Of a stretch of 64,000 bases of DNA, positions 33,316-41,407 are shown one piece after another. The notes below the pieces were generated by a model. The model did not search any database. It had not been told where the DNA came from and saw nothing but the letters and a program-made list of their open reading frames with translations. The DNA comes from Planotetraspora kaengkrachanensis (GTDB taxonomy: Bacteria > Actinomycetota > Actinomycetes > Streptosporangiales > Streptosporangiaceae): contig NZ_BONV01000015.1 of assembly GCF_016862895.1 (NCBI RefSeq), positions 170,061-234,060 on the forward strand. Direction: 5' to 3'. Both the position numbers and the translations under genes were made by a program. Each line of letters begins with the position of its first letter. Position 1 is the stretch's first letter.

Positions 33316-33819
33316 CTACCATCCGCCCATCCAGCAGTAGAGCATCTGATCATGGGCCTTGGCTCGGCGTGCGAGCCCCACGAAGTCTTCGATCAACGAC
33401 AACAGCTCGTCCGGAGTAGTACCGCTGTAGCGCCTGAACTCCTCGATCCCGGACCACCGAGCCGCCAGCACAGGTAGACGATCATCTTCTACCTCCGCCA
33501 GGGCGTCACGGACGCGCACTGCGAACTCCGCGATCCCCGGTCCTTCCAGGTATGGAGATCCTTCGGGGAGGGCGTCCGCCTCTTCGGGGCTCCGCGGAGC
33601 CCCCTCTGGCGGCGGATACAAGTACGTCAGCCCGACAAGGTCCAACGAATAGGGGACATCGAGGATCATCGCCACCAGCCGGCAGAACTCGTTCTCGGGA
33701 TCGATCTTGCCGGCATCGACGGCGTCGAAGCCTCGCGCCACTCCCGGCTCGATGACACGCGGCGACTCCGCGTCCACCAACGCGGCATCACGATCCGCGG
33801 CTCGGTAGTACTCGTACAC
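33316..33819 (-). CDS. Hypothetical protein (DUF1877-like)
   Basis: A 167-residue, acidic, soluble-looking protein. It starts VYEYYRAADRDAALVDAESP and ends in AKAHDQMLYCWMGGW. The early Y-Y-R-A text and the pattern of short helices resemble DUF1877-type proteins, some of which are immunity-like, but the match is weak. GTG at 33819 is used because no better start exists before the frame becomes basic and unlikely. It lies between the APH-like gene (convergent) and the TetR gene (same strand). No function is assigned. Confidence 0.6.
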   Translation of the reverse strand: MYEYYRAADRDAALVDAESPRVIEPGVARGFDAVDAGKIDPENEFCRLVAMILDVPYSLDLVGLTYLYPPPEGAPRSPEEADALPEGSPYLEGPGIAEFAVRVRDALAEVEDDRLPVLAARWSGIEEFRRYSGTTPDELLSLIEDFVGLARRAKAHDQMLYCWMGGW

Positions 33820-33875
33820 GAGACGCGATTGTGTACGAGTGCTACGACATTTCGCCGGCTGAGCACGGCGCTCGC

Positions 33876-34523
33876 TCAGCGCCCGTGATCGGCGGCAGGG
33901 GCGGCCAGCGGCAGGTGGCGCGGAGGCGGGTGCGGAAGCGTCCGCCCCGTGTGGGTGGTGATGCCGTCGAAGGCCAACTCTAGGTACCGGCGCCACGCCT
34001 GCGGCTCGGCGCTGAGCAACGACTCAGCCGTCCGCTGAATGCCGCCCAGCAGCAGGGCGACATCGGTGCCGGTGACGTCCGGGCGGACGACGCCCTGTTC
34101 GCGGGCGCGGGCGGTGAGCGCTTCCGCGACATCGCACAGGCGATCGATCGCGTCACGCACCTGCGGGTTCTGCAACGAGGGCCGTCCGATGACCTCGCAG
34201 AACGCTCGGTCCCTGACGAAGATCTCCACCCCGGCGGTCATGAACGCGTGCAGCGCCCGGCCGGGGTCGCCCTCCGCGAGCAGCGCGGTGCCGGTGCCCA
34301 CGAGCTCATCGAGCATGCCGAGCATGATCGCCGCCAGAAGCTCCTCCTTGGAGGAGAAGTGGCGGAAGACCGTGCCCTTCCCCACCCCGGCACGTTGCGC
34401 GATCTCACCGATGGACACCTCGACTCCGCGCTCGGCGAACGTCTTGGCCGCGGCGTCCAGCAGCAGCCGGCGGTTGCGCACCGCATCGCTGCGCGACGGG
34501 ACGGCGGGCGTCGTTCCAGTCAT
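33876..34523 (-). CDS. TetR/AcrR-family transcriptional regulator
   Basis: A 215-residue TetR regulator. The N-terminal helix-turn-helix (LLLDAAAKTFAERGVEVS, IGEIAQRAGVGKGTVFRHF) is followed by an all-alpha ligand domain of the TetR_C type seen in SDR-linked regulators. ATG at 34523 with AAGGAGG upstream. It is divergent from the SDR gene, with 147 bp between them carrying two short palindromes (34560 and 34594), so it very likely represses the SDR gene and itself. The ligand is unknown. Confidence 0.9.
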   Translation of the reverse strand: MTGTTPAVPSRSDAVRNRRLLLDAAAKTFAERGVEVSIGEIAQRAGVGKGTVFRHFSSKEELLAAIMLGMLDELVGTGTALLAEGDPGRALHAFMTAGVEIFVRDRAFCEVIGRPSLQNPQVRDAIDRLCDVAEALTARAREQGVVRPDVTGTDVALLLGGIQRTAESLLSAEPQAWRRYLELAFDGITTHTGRTLPHPPPRHLPLAAPAADHGR

Positions 34524-34559
34524 GTGCCTCCTTCCGCCCATCAGCCTACTCCTCAAGGT

Positions 34560-34571
34560 GACCGAGCGGTC
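34560..34571. promoter_or_regulatory. TetR-type operator half 1
   Basis: GACCGAGCGGTC, a palindrome with GACCG/CGGTC arms between the divergent TetR and SDR genes. A related site follows 34 bp away, and both share the extended text GTGACC...CGGTCCG. Confidence 0.6.
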
Positions 34572-34593
34572 CGTTTCGCTGCTACGCTAACGT

Positions 34594-34605
34594 GACCAGC
34601 CGGTC
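34594..34605. promoter_or_regulatory. TetR-type operator half 2
   Basis: GACCAGCCGGTC, related to the site at 34560 with conserved GACC...GGTC ends and the same flanking GT and CG bases. Two sites about three helical turns apart suit cooperative TetR dimers. Confidence 0.58.
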
Positions 34606-34670
34606 CGCTTAGGATGTTTTCAATGGTCAGGCGGGCTGTGAACCCCGCGGGCCCTGTGGAAAGGAAGCAC

Positions 34671-35408
34671 ATGAGCACCACATTGGAGGGAAAGGTCGTA
34701 CTCGTCACTGGAGCGTCGTCGGGCATCGGCGAGGCCACCGCGCTGGCCCTCTCCGCGGAGGGCGCCCGTATCGCGATCGGCGCCCGGCGCGCCGACCGGT
34801 TGGACTCTCTGGCGCGAAAGGCTCCCGGAGAGGTTCTGACCCTCGACCTGGACGTGACCGACCAGGAGTCGGTGCGGGCCGCGGCCGCGGAGACCGTCGA
34901 GCGCTTCGGCGCTCTGGACGTCCTGGTGAACAATGCCGGGGTGATGCTCAGCGGCCCGATCGAGGGCGCGGACACCACGGAATGGACGCGCATGGTCGAG
35001 ACCAACCTGCTCGGGTCGATGTACATGGTCCACGCGGCGTTGCCCCACCTGTTGGAGCGCAAGGGCACCGTCGTGCAGGTCTCCTCGACCTCGGGCCGGA
35101 CCGCGTCGGCCAACAGCGGCGTCTACGCGGCGACGAAGTTCGGCGTCACCGCCTTCTCCGAGTCGCTGCGGCAGGAGGTCACCGCACGGGGCGTGCGCGT
35201 CGTGGTCGTCGAGCCCGGTTTCGTCGCCACCGAACTGGCCGGCCACATCACCGACCCCACGATGCAGGCCGCCGCACAGAAGATGGCCGCCTCCATGCGG
35301 ACCCTGCAACCCGAGGACATCGCCGGCGCCGTCCTCTACGCGGTCACTCAGCCGGAGCACGTCGCGGTCAACGAGATCCTCATCCGCCCGACCGACCAGA
35401 CCCGGTAG
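34671..35408 (+). CDS. Short-chain dehydrogenase/reductase (SDR family)
   Basis: A 245-residue classical SDR. It has the cofactor motif TGASSGIGEA near the N-terminus, LVNNAGVM, the catalytic YAATK (Tyr/Lys) preceded by Ser in VSSTSGR, and the VEPGFVATEL loop. Arg at GARRADRL after the second strand suggests NADP(H). The TetR gene on the opposite strand and the operator pair suggest ligand-inducible expression. ATG at 34671 follows GAAAGGAAG. The substrate is not predictable. Confidence 0.9.
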   Translation: MSTTLEGKVVLVTGASSGIGEATALALSAEGARIAIGARRADRLDSLARKAPGEVLTLDLDVTDQESVRAAAAETVERFGALDVLVNNAGVMLSGPIEGADTTEWTRMVETNLLGSMYMVHAALPHLLERKGTVVQVSSTSGRTASANSGVYAATKFGVTAFSESLRQEVTARGVRVVVVEPGFVATELAGHITDPTMQAAAQKMAASMRTLQPEDIAGAVLYAVTQPEHVAVNEILIRPTDQTR

Positions 35409-35586
35409 GCGAGCCCCACCGGATCCGCGTCATGATCCCGGAAACGACCGACCGGTCTCGGGCTACCGGATACCGCTCACCTAAGTAACAATGCGGTTTC
35501 TTTCGCTCGCGGAGCGTTCGCTCGGAGCGCACCATGCGTAAACAGGCCGACGCACTGAGCGATCCAGGAAGCGTGGCAAGCGATCC

Positions 35587-35766
35587 ATGTCGACTCCTGA
35601 ACCCGACGGGCAGCCGACGGCCCCGCCGGTCGAGCCCGCACCTGCCCGGGCGCACCACGGCCGGATCAGGCTGATCGTCGGTGCCGTCCTCCTGGCGGTG
35701 GCCGTCATCGTGGCGGTGGTCGCTGGCCGTGAGGTCCGTGCTGGTCAGTGGGTTTCTTTGCGGTAG
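35587..35766 (+). CDS. Small single-span membrane protein, ending inside the left attachment repeat
   Basis: A 59-codon frame with a proline-rich cytoplasmic start (MSTPEPDGQPTAPPVEPAP), one strong membrane helix (LIVGAVLLAVAVIVAVVAG) and a short tail. The stop codon lies within the 58-bp repeat copied from the nadD 3' end. It could be a genuine small protein or the beginning of a longer gene cut off by recombination. No clear SD is visible. Confidence 0.4.
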   Translation: MSTPEPDGQPTAPPVEPAPARAHHGRIRLIVGAVLLAVAVIVAVVAGREVRAGQWVSLR

Positions 35767-35786
35767 AGGCCGCGCTTGTTGATGTA
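35729..35786. repeat. Left 58-bp direct repeat (att site), copy of nadD 3' end
   Basis: Identical over all 58 bases to 39622-39679. The matching bases include the last 14 codons of nadD (minus strand) and 16 bases beyond. It marks the left junction of the integrated element. Confidence 0.9.
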
Positions 35787-36245
35787 GCGCGAACACCGGC
35801 AACGCGACCAGGACCGATACGGAACAACGCTGGTCAGGCAGCGATTTCAACTTTCAACGGTTTTCGCTCGCCTCCGCGGCTTTCGGCGGTCATGTGCCCT
35901 CGCTGTGCCCTCGACCCTTCGATGCGAACCCTGGGTAAAAGCGCTGAAGTAGATCAGCGGGTGACAACCAGTGTCGTCAGGCGCAAGGGGGATGCCGCCC
36001 TGATCTTCGATCTAGATCAATATCGTCAGACCGGAGAGCCGCGAATCGCTTGAGCCAGAGCTCCGGGCGGGACTAGCCAGCCCGTACAGACTCGAAGACG
36101 GGGATACGAGTCGGCCTGTAGTCCGGGTACAAATTGATAGCGCTCCTCGCCCACGATGCCAGCCTCGCCCGACCTACCCCGCGCGGCTGAAGCACCGGCC
36201 GATACGGCATCCTCATCGAATGACCGAAAGAAGGGCGCAGTTCGC
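35787..36245 (+). other. Left part of the element without supported gene
   Basis: An open frame runs from the repeat to 36053, but its start lies in the nadD-derived repeat, its composition is not coding-like and no domain is seen. A GATCTAGATC palindrome lies at 36009-36018. GC is lower than in the flanking chromosome. I find nothing else to annotate. Confidence 0.4.
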
Positions 36246-36833
36246 ATGCGTGGTGTCCAGGATGGCCTCGTACTGCGGCCGGATCGACGGAAAATGCTGG
36301 TCACTCTGGTCGGGCTAGTGGTGACCACCGTGGGCGCCGTCACCGCGATCCTGCGCGGCGACGCCCCGACGGTATTCGCCCCGGTCATGGGCGCCTTTTT
36401 CGCCGTGCTGATCATCCTGGCGATCACGGCCCTCGTCCGCGGCCGGATCATCCTGACAGCGCAGGAAATCGTCGTACAGGGTTTGGTCGCCCAGCGCCGG
36501 TCACGCTCGCGCGTCGCCGAGGTGGTGCGTGCGACCATCGTCGCACCCCGCGCAGGAGCCACCGAAAGCCTGTTCCTGCTCGACGCGCACCGCAATCTGG
36601 TCATCAGGGTGTCCGGCTACTACTACACGCGCAGGCAACTCGACCAGTTAGTGAACGCGCTCGGAGTGCCGTGCAGCGGTCCCAGCCGTCCGGTCAACGC
36701 CAACCAACTCGCCAAGACGTACCCGGGCCTCGTGTCGCGGGTCCAACGGCATCCCTCCCGGATTGCCTTCGCGATCGTCGCGTGCAGCACCGTCATCGCG
36801 CTGGTGGCCGTTTGGATCGCGACAGCGTCCTGA
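36246..36833 (+). CDS. Hypothetical membrane protein with PH-like cytoplasmic region
   Basis: A 195-residue protein with two N-terminal helices (MLVTLVGLVVTTVGAVTAIL and FAPVMGAFFAVLIILAITAL), a beta-rich soluble middle (RIILTAQEIVVQGLVAQRR) resembling bacterial PH-domain membrane proteins, and a C-terminal helix (IAFAIVACSTVIALVAVWIA). ATG at 36246 has AAGGG upstream. Lower GC and position mark it as element cargo. A second, broken gene of similar layout lies at 37209. Function unknown. Confidence 0.6.
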   Translation: MRGVQDGLVLRPDRRKMLVTLVGLVVTTVGAVTAILRGDAPTVFAPVMGAFFAVLIILAITALVRGRIILTAQEIVVQGLVAQRRSRSRVAEVVRATIVAPRAGATESLFLLDAHRNLVIRVSGYYYTRRQLDQLVNALGVPCSGPSRPVNANQLAKTYPGLVSRVQRHPSRIAFAIVACSTVIALVAVWIATAS

Positions 36834-36837
36834 CCCG

Positions 36838-36968
36838 TCATGACCGAGTCGCGCATCGGCCCCCTGCTCGACGAACACCTCGCGCGCCGTGTCGATGAGG
36901 ACCTTCCTCGTCGACTGATCGCCGAACGGCGAATTGTCTTCGTCCGTATCGGCCGGGGGTGTCCGCAT
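36838..36968 (-). pseudogene. N-terminal remnant of a TetR-family regulator
   Basis: The minus strand reads a start codon and about 40 codons of TetR-like N-terminus (TRKVLIDTAREVFVEQGAD, the first helix of the DNA-binding domain). Identity is then lost at the border with the neighbouring gene's 3' end. The rest of the regulator is missing. Confidence 0.5.
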
Positions 36969-37208
36969 CCCTGAAGCCGCTCTAGTGACCTTCCTGGCGC
37001 GCCCTGACTGATCGCATGTTCACCAGTTTGGAAGACTTCGGTCATCTTCGCGTGACCTGCTGCTGTGCAGCTCCGGAGCTCCGAGAGCTATCCGTGAGTC
37101 CCCGTGAATGCCCCTTGTGTGCCGCCACATCTGGCACGCCTGTGGCACGTGCCCACGCAATCGGGAGGCACGACTTCGATCTGCAGTGTCGCCACGGCCT
37201 ACCTGTCG

Positions 37209-37746
37209 ATGTCACCATGCGATGTGGAAGATCTGATAGCTACGTGGCGAGTTAGTCTCATCGGCCGGGTGCTCTCGATTGCATGGATTGTCGGCTTGAT
37301 CGTGCCAGAGATCGGCACGATCCAGGCTCTGACACGGGACGAGCTCTGGGCTGTTCCTCATGGTTTTTCTTCTCGCCGGTATCTGGGTCTGGCGCATCGG
37401 CGTGAGGCCGGCAGTGAGCCTCACCCGTGACAAGCTCCTGATCAGGAACCCGTTCAGCAGTAGCCGGATTCCGCTTAGGGATGTGGTCGCACTGGATCCC
37501 GGCTATGTCGGCATTGTCGTCAAAACGACTGATAAGACCAAATATCAAGTGTGGGCTGTCCAAAAATCCAACCTCGCCAATTGGGCCGGATGGCACACGC
37601 GAGCTGATCACGTGGCTGAAGAAATCAGGAAAGCAGCGCTGAATGCCGGGGCGCCGGTTCTGCCTTCCAACTCGCTTCCCCGCCCAACGAGGCGGCACTA
37701 CACCCGTGGATTCCGACCACGTCATACCCGGAAGGATCCGGACTAG
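37209..37746 (+). pseudogene. Frameshifted PH-like membrane protein gene
   Basis: Two overlapping frames each carry half of one protein. The first (about 37209-37355) has a first helix VSLIGRVLSIAWIVGLIVP and ends ALTRDELWA. The second (about 37350-37746) continues with LFLMVFLLAGIWVWRIGV and a PH-like beta region (AVSLTRDKLLIRNPF, RIPLRDVVALDPGYVG). A one- or two-base indel near 37350 would join them. It resembles the hypothetical membrane protein at 36246 in layout. A sequencing error is possible but decay fits the setting. Confidence 0.5.
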
Positions 37747-38587
37747 CCTCGGAACAAGGCTGCACGCGCGTCAGGGGTTTGACGAATCGTTGCGGTGGTG
37801 CTGAATCGGCGGGGCAAGATCAGTTTGGGGGGCAATTACACTGGCCCGCTAATTCGGGAGGGGCACCGCCCCTGCCCGCGATTCTCCCTCCCATGCCCCC
37901 AAGCTGATCTTGGAGGGGTCCCCGTCGATTTGGCTCCGAAACGATTCGGTGAACCCCGGCCCCTTGCTCGCCTCCCTCGCCCCTCACCTCTTCTTCCCCT
38001 TCGCCCATCGGCGCCTTCCGGTTTTCGGGTCTCATCGGCTCTGCGCGTGCCCATGGCTATGACCGTCCACCAAATCGGGAGACCTTCATCCGCACAAGCC
38101 GCAATGCCGTCAATCTGAGGATCACGCCGCTTGTCGGCGTGGTGCGCGCCGCCGCCGGCGGGACCGGCCGAAGAGCCGCAGCCCGCCGGTGTGCGGGCGC
38201 GCGACCAACAGGTAGACCTTGTGTCCGTACCCATCTCGTGAGTGCGGGCCGTGATGACAAGCTCGTCAGGCGCCGTGCTTCCCCTCCCTCGACCCCTCCG
38301 CGGTGCCACCGGAAGCAACTCACCCAAACAGCTCTTCCACCGATCCATCCCCGGCGTGCCCGTCCAACTTTGCGGGCCACCTTCCATCGGATCGCCGAGC
38401 CTGCCCCCTCCCACTTCACGCTTCCTCTCATTCCCGCACCGGTGCTCCGCCGAAGACGGCTTGACCACGGATGGAAATCTGTAACAGGGGGCCGAGCTGG
38501 CTGATCGGTCCGGCGGACAGGTGGAAAATGCGAGGCGTTCCGGATGATCATTCGCCTACGCTGGGCAGCCGTCTACGGGAGGCTGAT
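37747..38587. other. Non-coding stretch of the element with a large inverted repeat
   Basis: About 840 bp with no supported gene. The left part is the 184-bp imperfect inverted repeat (separate entry). The right part (38100-38470) is C-rich on the plus strand, and the open frames on either strand lack protein-like composition. It could be degraded coding sequence or a former replication or transfer site. Confidence 0.45.
37774..37957. repeat. 184-bp imperfect inverted repeat with about 60-nt arms
   Basis: The left arm starts GGGGTTTGACGAATCGTT. The right arm, read in reverse, starts GGGGTTCACCGAATCGTT, and both continue through AATCGNCGGGG and AAGATCAGYTTGGGGG. About three quarters of the aligned arm positions match. 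The ends GGGGTT/AACCCC suggest a MITE-like element or a plasmid-type origin; a structured RNA is also possible. Confidence 0.6.
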
Positions 38588-38968
38588 ATGGGTCTGGTGC
38601 TCTTTCCTGGCAATGGTGATGTCACCAGTCCGGATGCGCAGTGGTCATACACCACGTTCCATGCATTCCGCACGAGCTTGGCCGGGGCTGAGGGGTTCGA
38701 TCTCGACGCGATGATCGGATTTGGCGGCGATCGTTCATGGGACGACGTGGAGACGAGCCTGCGCCCTCTACTGAATCGTCCGGACGACGGCGGCGGCACC
38801 TTAACCGTGGCCGAGTGCACACAGATGTTGCCGCGCCTCGTGGAGATCGTCTCCTACTGGCGAGCTGCGCCAGCGGGACTCCATCTGGCGCCCGTGGAGG
38901 AGGCGCAAGCCCTCATAGAGGTCCTACGGATATGCATCAGCCAGGACGTACCCGTCATGTTCCTCTGA
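38588..38968 (+). CDS. Hypothetical protein (126 aa), actinobacterial family
   Basis: A compact 126-residue acidic protein starting MGLVLFPGNGDVTSPDAQW, with FRTSLAGAEGFDLDAMIGFG and a C-terminal EEAQALIEVLRICISQDV. It resembles a widespread Streptomyces hypothetical family that I know only as unannotated, with no domain name. ATG at 38588 has GGGAGG upstream, a good SD, and is preferred over the longer frame. It is probably the only intact small cargo gene next to the integrase remnant. Function unknown. Confidence 0.62.
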   Translation: MGLVLFPGNGDVTSPDAQWSYTTFHAFRTSLAGAEGFDLDAMIGFGGDRSWDDVETSLRPLLNRPDDGGGTLTVAECTQMLPRLVEIVSYWRAAPAGLHLAPVEEAQALIEVLRICISQDVPVMFL

Positions 38969-39080
38969 GGGCTAACTCCACCGACACCCTCTGGCTGGCG
39001 TCACAAGCTCGGGATGTCGCGCGCGACTTGAATGCTCCGGCCAAACTAGACCGGTCCCGGTCCTTCGGAAGGGGCGGGCC

Positions 39081-39625
39081 GACTTTAATCGGAAAGTTCT
39101 CAGGGTTGAGCAGCAGTTGATCACGAGTTCAGCCAAAGGGAACGTGGCCTATCTCGGCCCACCGAAGACGCCCAAGAGTTCGAGGTCGATTCCGCTCTCT
39201 GATGGCGTGCTGGCAACGCTAAGTGAGCACGTGGCAGCGTTCCCGCCGACGCGGGTCGCGATCGAGGATCGGACCAACCCACGTAGGCCCATACTTCGTG
39301 ATGCCGAGTTAGTGTTCACGACCTCACGTGGCACGCCGATCAAGAGAGGCACCTGGAGTGATAGCTGGCGATGCCGGCCGCCGACGCAGCCGGCATCGCG
39401 GAGGGAACGGGCCTGCATCTCTGCCGCCACACCTACGCCTCCGCCTTGATCCGGTATGGCGAAAGCGTCAAGACGGTGCAGCACCTGATGGGGCACAGCT
39501 CGGCCAGCGTCACGCTGAACATCTACGCGCATCTGTGGCCTGACGCCGATGATCGCGCGCGCGCCGCGGTTGATGCGATCTTCGCCGGTGTGCCCTCGAT
39601 GTGCCCTCCGGTGGAGAGGCAGTGA
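39081..39625 (+). pseudogene. Truncated, frameshifted tyrosine integrase
   Basis: The C-terminal catalytic half of a phage-type tyrosine recombinase in two frames. The first (from about 39081) has AYLGPPKTPKSSRSIPL and ELVFTTSRGTPIKRGTWSD. The second (39371-39625) has GLHLCRHTYASALIRYGESV (the HxxR box) and VQHLMGHSSASVTLNIYAHL (the GH and catalytic Tyr). A frameshift near 39375 and loss of the N-terminal domain and first catalytic Arg region make it non-functional. Its stop codon (39623-39625) lies inside the right att repeat, as expected for an integrase gene flanking attP. Confidence 0.85.
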
Positions 39626-39679
39626 GGTCCGTGCTGGTCAGTGGGTTTCTTTGCGGTAGAGGCCGCGCTTGTTGATGTA
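39622..39679. repeat. Right 58-bp direct repeat (att site) within nadD 3' end
   Basis: Identical to 35729-35786. It covers the last 42 bases of nadD including its stop, plus 16 bases of the integrase 3' end. It defines the right junction of the element. Confidence 0.9.
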
Positions 39680-40249
39680 CTGCACGATGCCGTCGGGAAC
39701 CAGGTACCAGATCGGCTGGCCCTCCGCGACGCGCTCGCGGCACTCCGACGAGCTGATCGACAGGGCGGGGATCTCGATGAGGCTGACCTTGCCGTCCGGC
39801 AGGCCGGGGTCCTGGAGGGTGTGGCCGGGCCTGGTGCAGCCGACGAAGTGGGCGATCGTGAACAGCTCCTCGACGTCCCGCCAGCTCAGGATCTGGGCGA
39901 GGGCGTCGGCTCCCGTGATGAAGTACAGCTCCACATCCGGCCCGTACGCCTCCCCGACGTCACGCAGCGTGTCGATGGTGTAGGTGGGGCCGGGGCGGTC
40001 GATGTCGAGCCTGCTGACGGAAAATCGCGGGTTGGACGCCGTCGCGATCACCGTCATCAGGTAGCGGTCCTCGGCGGCGGAGACCGTCTTGTCGGCCTTC
40101 TGCCATGGCTGGCCGGTCGGAACGAACACCACCTCGTCCAGATCGAAGTGATGCGCGACCTCGCTGGCGGCCACCAGGTGCCCGTGGTGGATCGGATCGA
40201 AGGTGCCGCCCATGATGCCGAGACGCCGCGTCGGAGCCCCATTTCTCAT
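39638..40249 (-). CDS. nadD: Nicotinate-nucleotide adenylyltransferase NadD
   Basis: A 203-residue enzyme that transfers AMP from ATP to nicotinate mononucleotide in NAD synthesis. The nucleotidyltransferase motif [12 protein letters not shown] is near the N-terminus and [10 protein letters not shown] is near the C-terminus. ATG at 40249 places the conserved [14 protein letters not shown] at residue 8 onward; the longer frame is not needed. The SD is weak, and an upstream ATG at 40270 is possible. The last 14 codons lie in the att repeat, yet the protein end ([13 protein letters not shown]) looks native. It is divergent from the M48 gene. Confidence 0.92.
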   Translation of the reverse strand: MRNGAPTRRLGIMGGTFDPIHHGHLVAASEVAHHFDLDEVVFVPTGQPWQKADKTVSAAEDRYLMTVIATASNPRFSVSRLDIDRPGPTYTIDTLRDVGEAYGPDVELYFITGADALAQILSWRDVEELFTIAHFVGCTRPGHTLQDPGLPDGKVSLIEIPALSISSSECRERVAEGQPIWYLVPDGIVQYINKRGLYRKETH

Positions 40250-40365
40250 GGGAGGGACCCTAACCTGCATACCGGGAGTAATCGGACACCACCCCTCTCT
40301 CAGCGCGCTCAGCCGGGAGTCCGCCGTCCCGCGCACGGCCCGCCGGTGAGGCATAGCATGCGGAC

Positions 40366-41376
40366 ATGACCACTCCGGATCGCAATCGCGTGCAGCTGCC
40401 CGGCATCAGCTCGCGAGCGTACGAACACCCCGCCGACCGCTCCGCGTTGGTGGCCATGCGTTCGCTCAGCGGGTTCGACTCGGTGCTGAAGCGCATGTCA
40501 GGCCTGTTCAGCGAGCGCCGCCTGCGACTGATGTTCCTGGCGTCCGCGGTGCGCACGGACGAGACCCAGTTCCGTGCGCTCTACGACATGGGCCGCGACA
40601 GCGCCTACATCCTCGACCTGCACCGGATCCCGGAGATCTACGTGCAGCAGGACCCGAAGGCGTACGCCATGGCGATCGGCTTCGACGAGCCGTTCATCAT
40701 CGTGTCGACCGGCCTGCTCGACCTGATGGACCCGGAGGAGCTGCGGTTCGTCGTCGGGCACGAGACCTCGCACATCCTTTCCGGTCATGCGGTCTACGGC
40801 ACCATGCTCGCCGTCCTCACCCGCCTCGCCACCAGGGTGGCCTGGATCCCGCTCGGCTACATCGGCCTTCGCGTGATCGTCGCGGCCCTCGAGGAGTGGC
40901 AGCGCAAGGCCGAGATGTCGGCCGACCGGGGCGGGCTGCTCGCCGGGCAGGACCCGGAGGCTGCGCTGCGGGCGCTCATGAAGCTGGCCGGCGGCTCGCG
41001 CCTCCACGAGATGAACATCGAGGCCTTCCTCGACCAGGCCAGGGAGTACGACACCGCCGGCGACGTCCGGGACGGCCTGCTGAAGGTCCTCAACCTCCTC
41101 GGCACCACCCACCCGTTCGCGGTCACCCGGGTCGCCGAGCTCGACCGCTGGCGGCGTTCCGGCAGCTACGACGCCGTCCTCGCAGGCACCTACCCCCGCC
41201 GGGAGGACGACGCCAACACGAAGATCACCGAGGAGATCAAGGCCGCGGCGAACTCCTACCGCGAGTCCTGGGCCCAGTCGCAGGATCCCTTCATCGGCGT
41301 CCTGCGCGACGTGGCGGAAGGCGCCGTCCACGCGGGCGAGCGCATCTTCAACAGGTTCGCGCGCAGGGAGAACTGA
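40366..41376 (+). CDS. M48-family metalloprotease
   Basis: A 336-residue zinc metalloprotease of the HtpX/Ste24 class. The zinc motif HExxH appears as [11 protein letters not shown], with the third ligand Glu in [10 protein letters not shown] hydrophobic segment just after HExxH ([20 protein letters not shown]) may insert into the membrane; no signal peptide precedes it. Such proteases act in membrane-protein quality control, but substrates are unknown. ATG at 40366. It is divergent from nadD and convergent with the kinase gene. Confidence 0.88.
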   Translation: MTTPDRNRVQLPGISSRAYEHPADRSALVAMRSLSGFDSVLKRMSGLFSERRLRLMFLASAVRTDETQFRALYDMGRDSAYILDLHRIPEIYVQQDPKAYAMAIGFDEPFIIVSTGLLDLMDPEELRFVVGHETSHILSGHAVYGTMLAVLTRLATRVAWIPLGYIGLRVIVAALEEWQRKAEMSADRGGLLAGQDPEAALRALMKLAGGSRLHEMNIEAFLDQAREYDTAGDVRDGLLKVLNLLGTTHPFAVTRVAELDRWRRSGSYDAVLAGTYPRREDDANTKITEEIKAAANSYRESWAQSQDPFIGVLRDVAEGAVHAGERIFNRFARREN

Positions 41377-41407
41377 GCGGCCGCCCCCGTCAGCCCGGAG
41401 AGAACGG

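Larger units (their letters stand above)
35729..39679. mobile_element. Decayed integrative element targeting the 3' end of nadD
   Basis: About 3.95 kb bounded by identical 58-bp direct repeats, with an integrase remnant at the right edge whose stop codon lies inside the right repeat. This is the arrangement of actinobacterial integrative elements next to their attachment site. Contents are mostly hypothetical or broken: a membrane protein, a truncated TetR, a frameshifted membrane gene, a large inverted repeat and a small hypothetical gene. GC is visibly lower than in the flanks. The integrase is truncated and frameshifted and no replication or transfer genes remain, so it is probably immobile. 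nadD stays intact because the repeat regenerates its end. Confidence 0.8.

Noticed and set aside
35748..36053. Plus-strand frame beginning inside the left att repeat
   Set aside because: Its start comes from the antisense of nadD; no domain or SD.
38057..38551. Minus-strand frames in the element's right half as a transposase
   Set aside because: No DDE or other transposase motifs, and composition is not coding-like.
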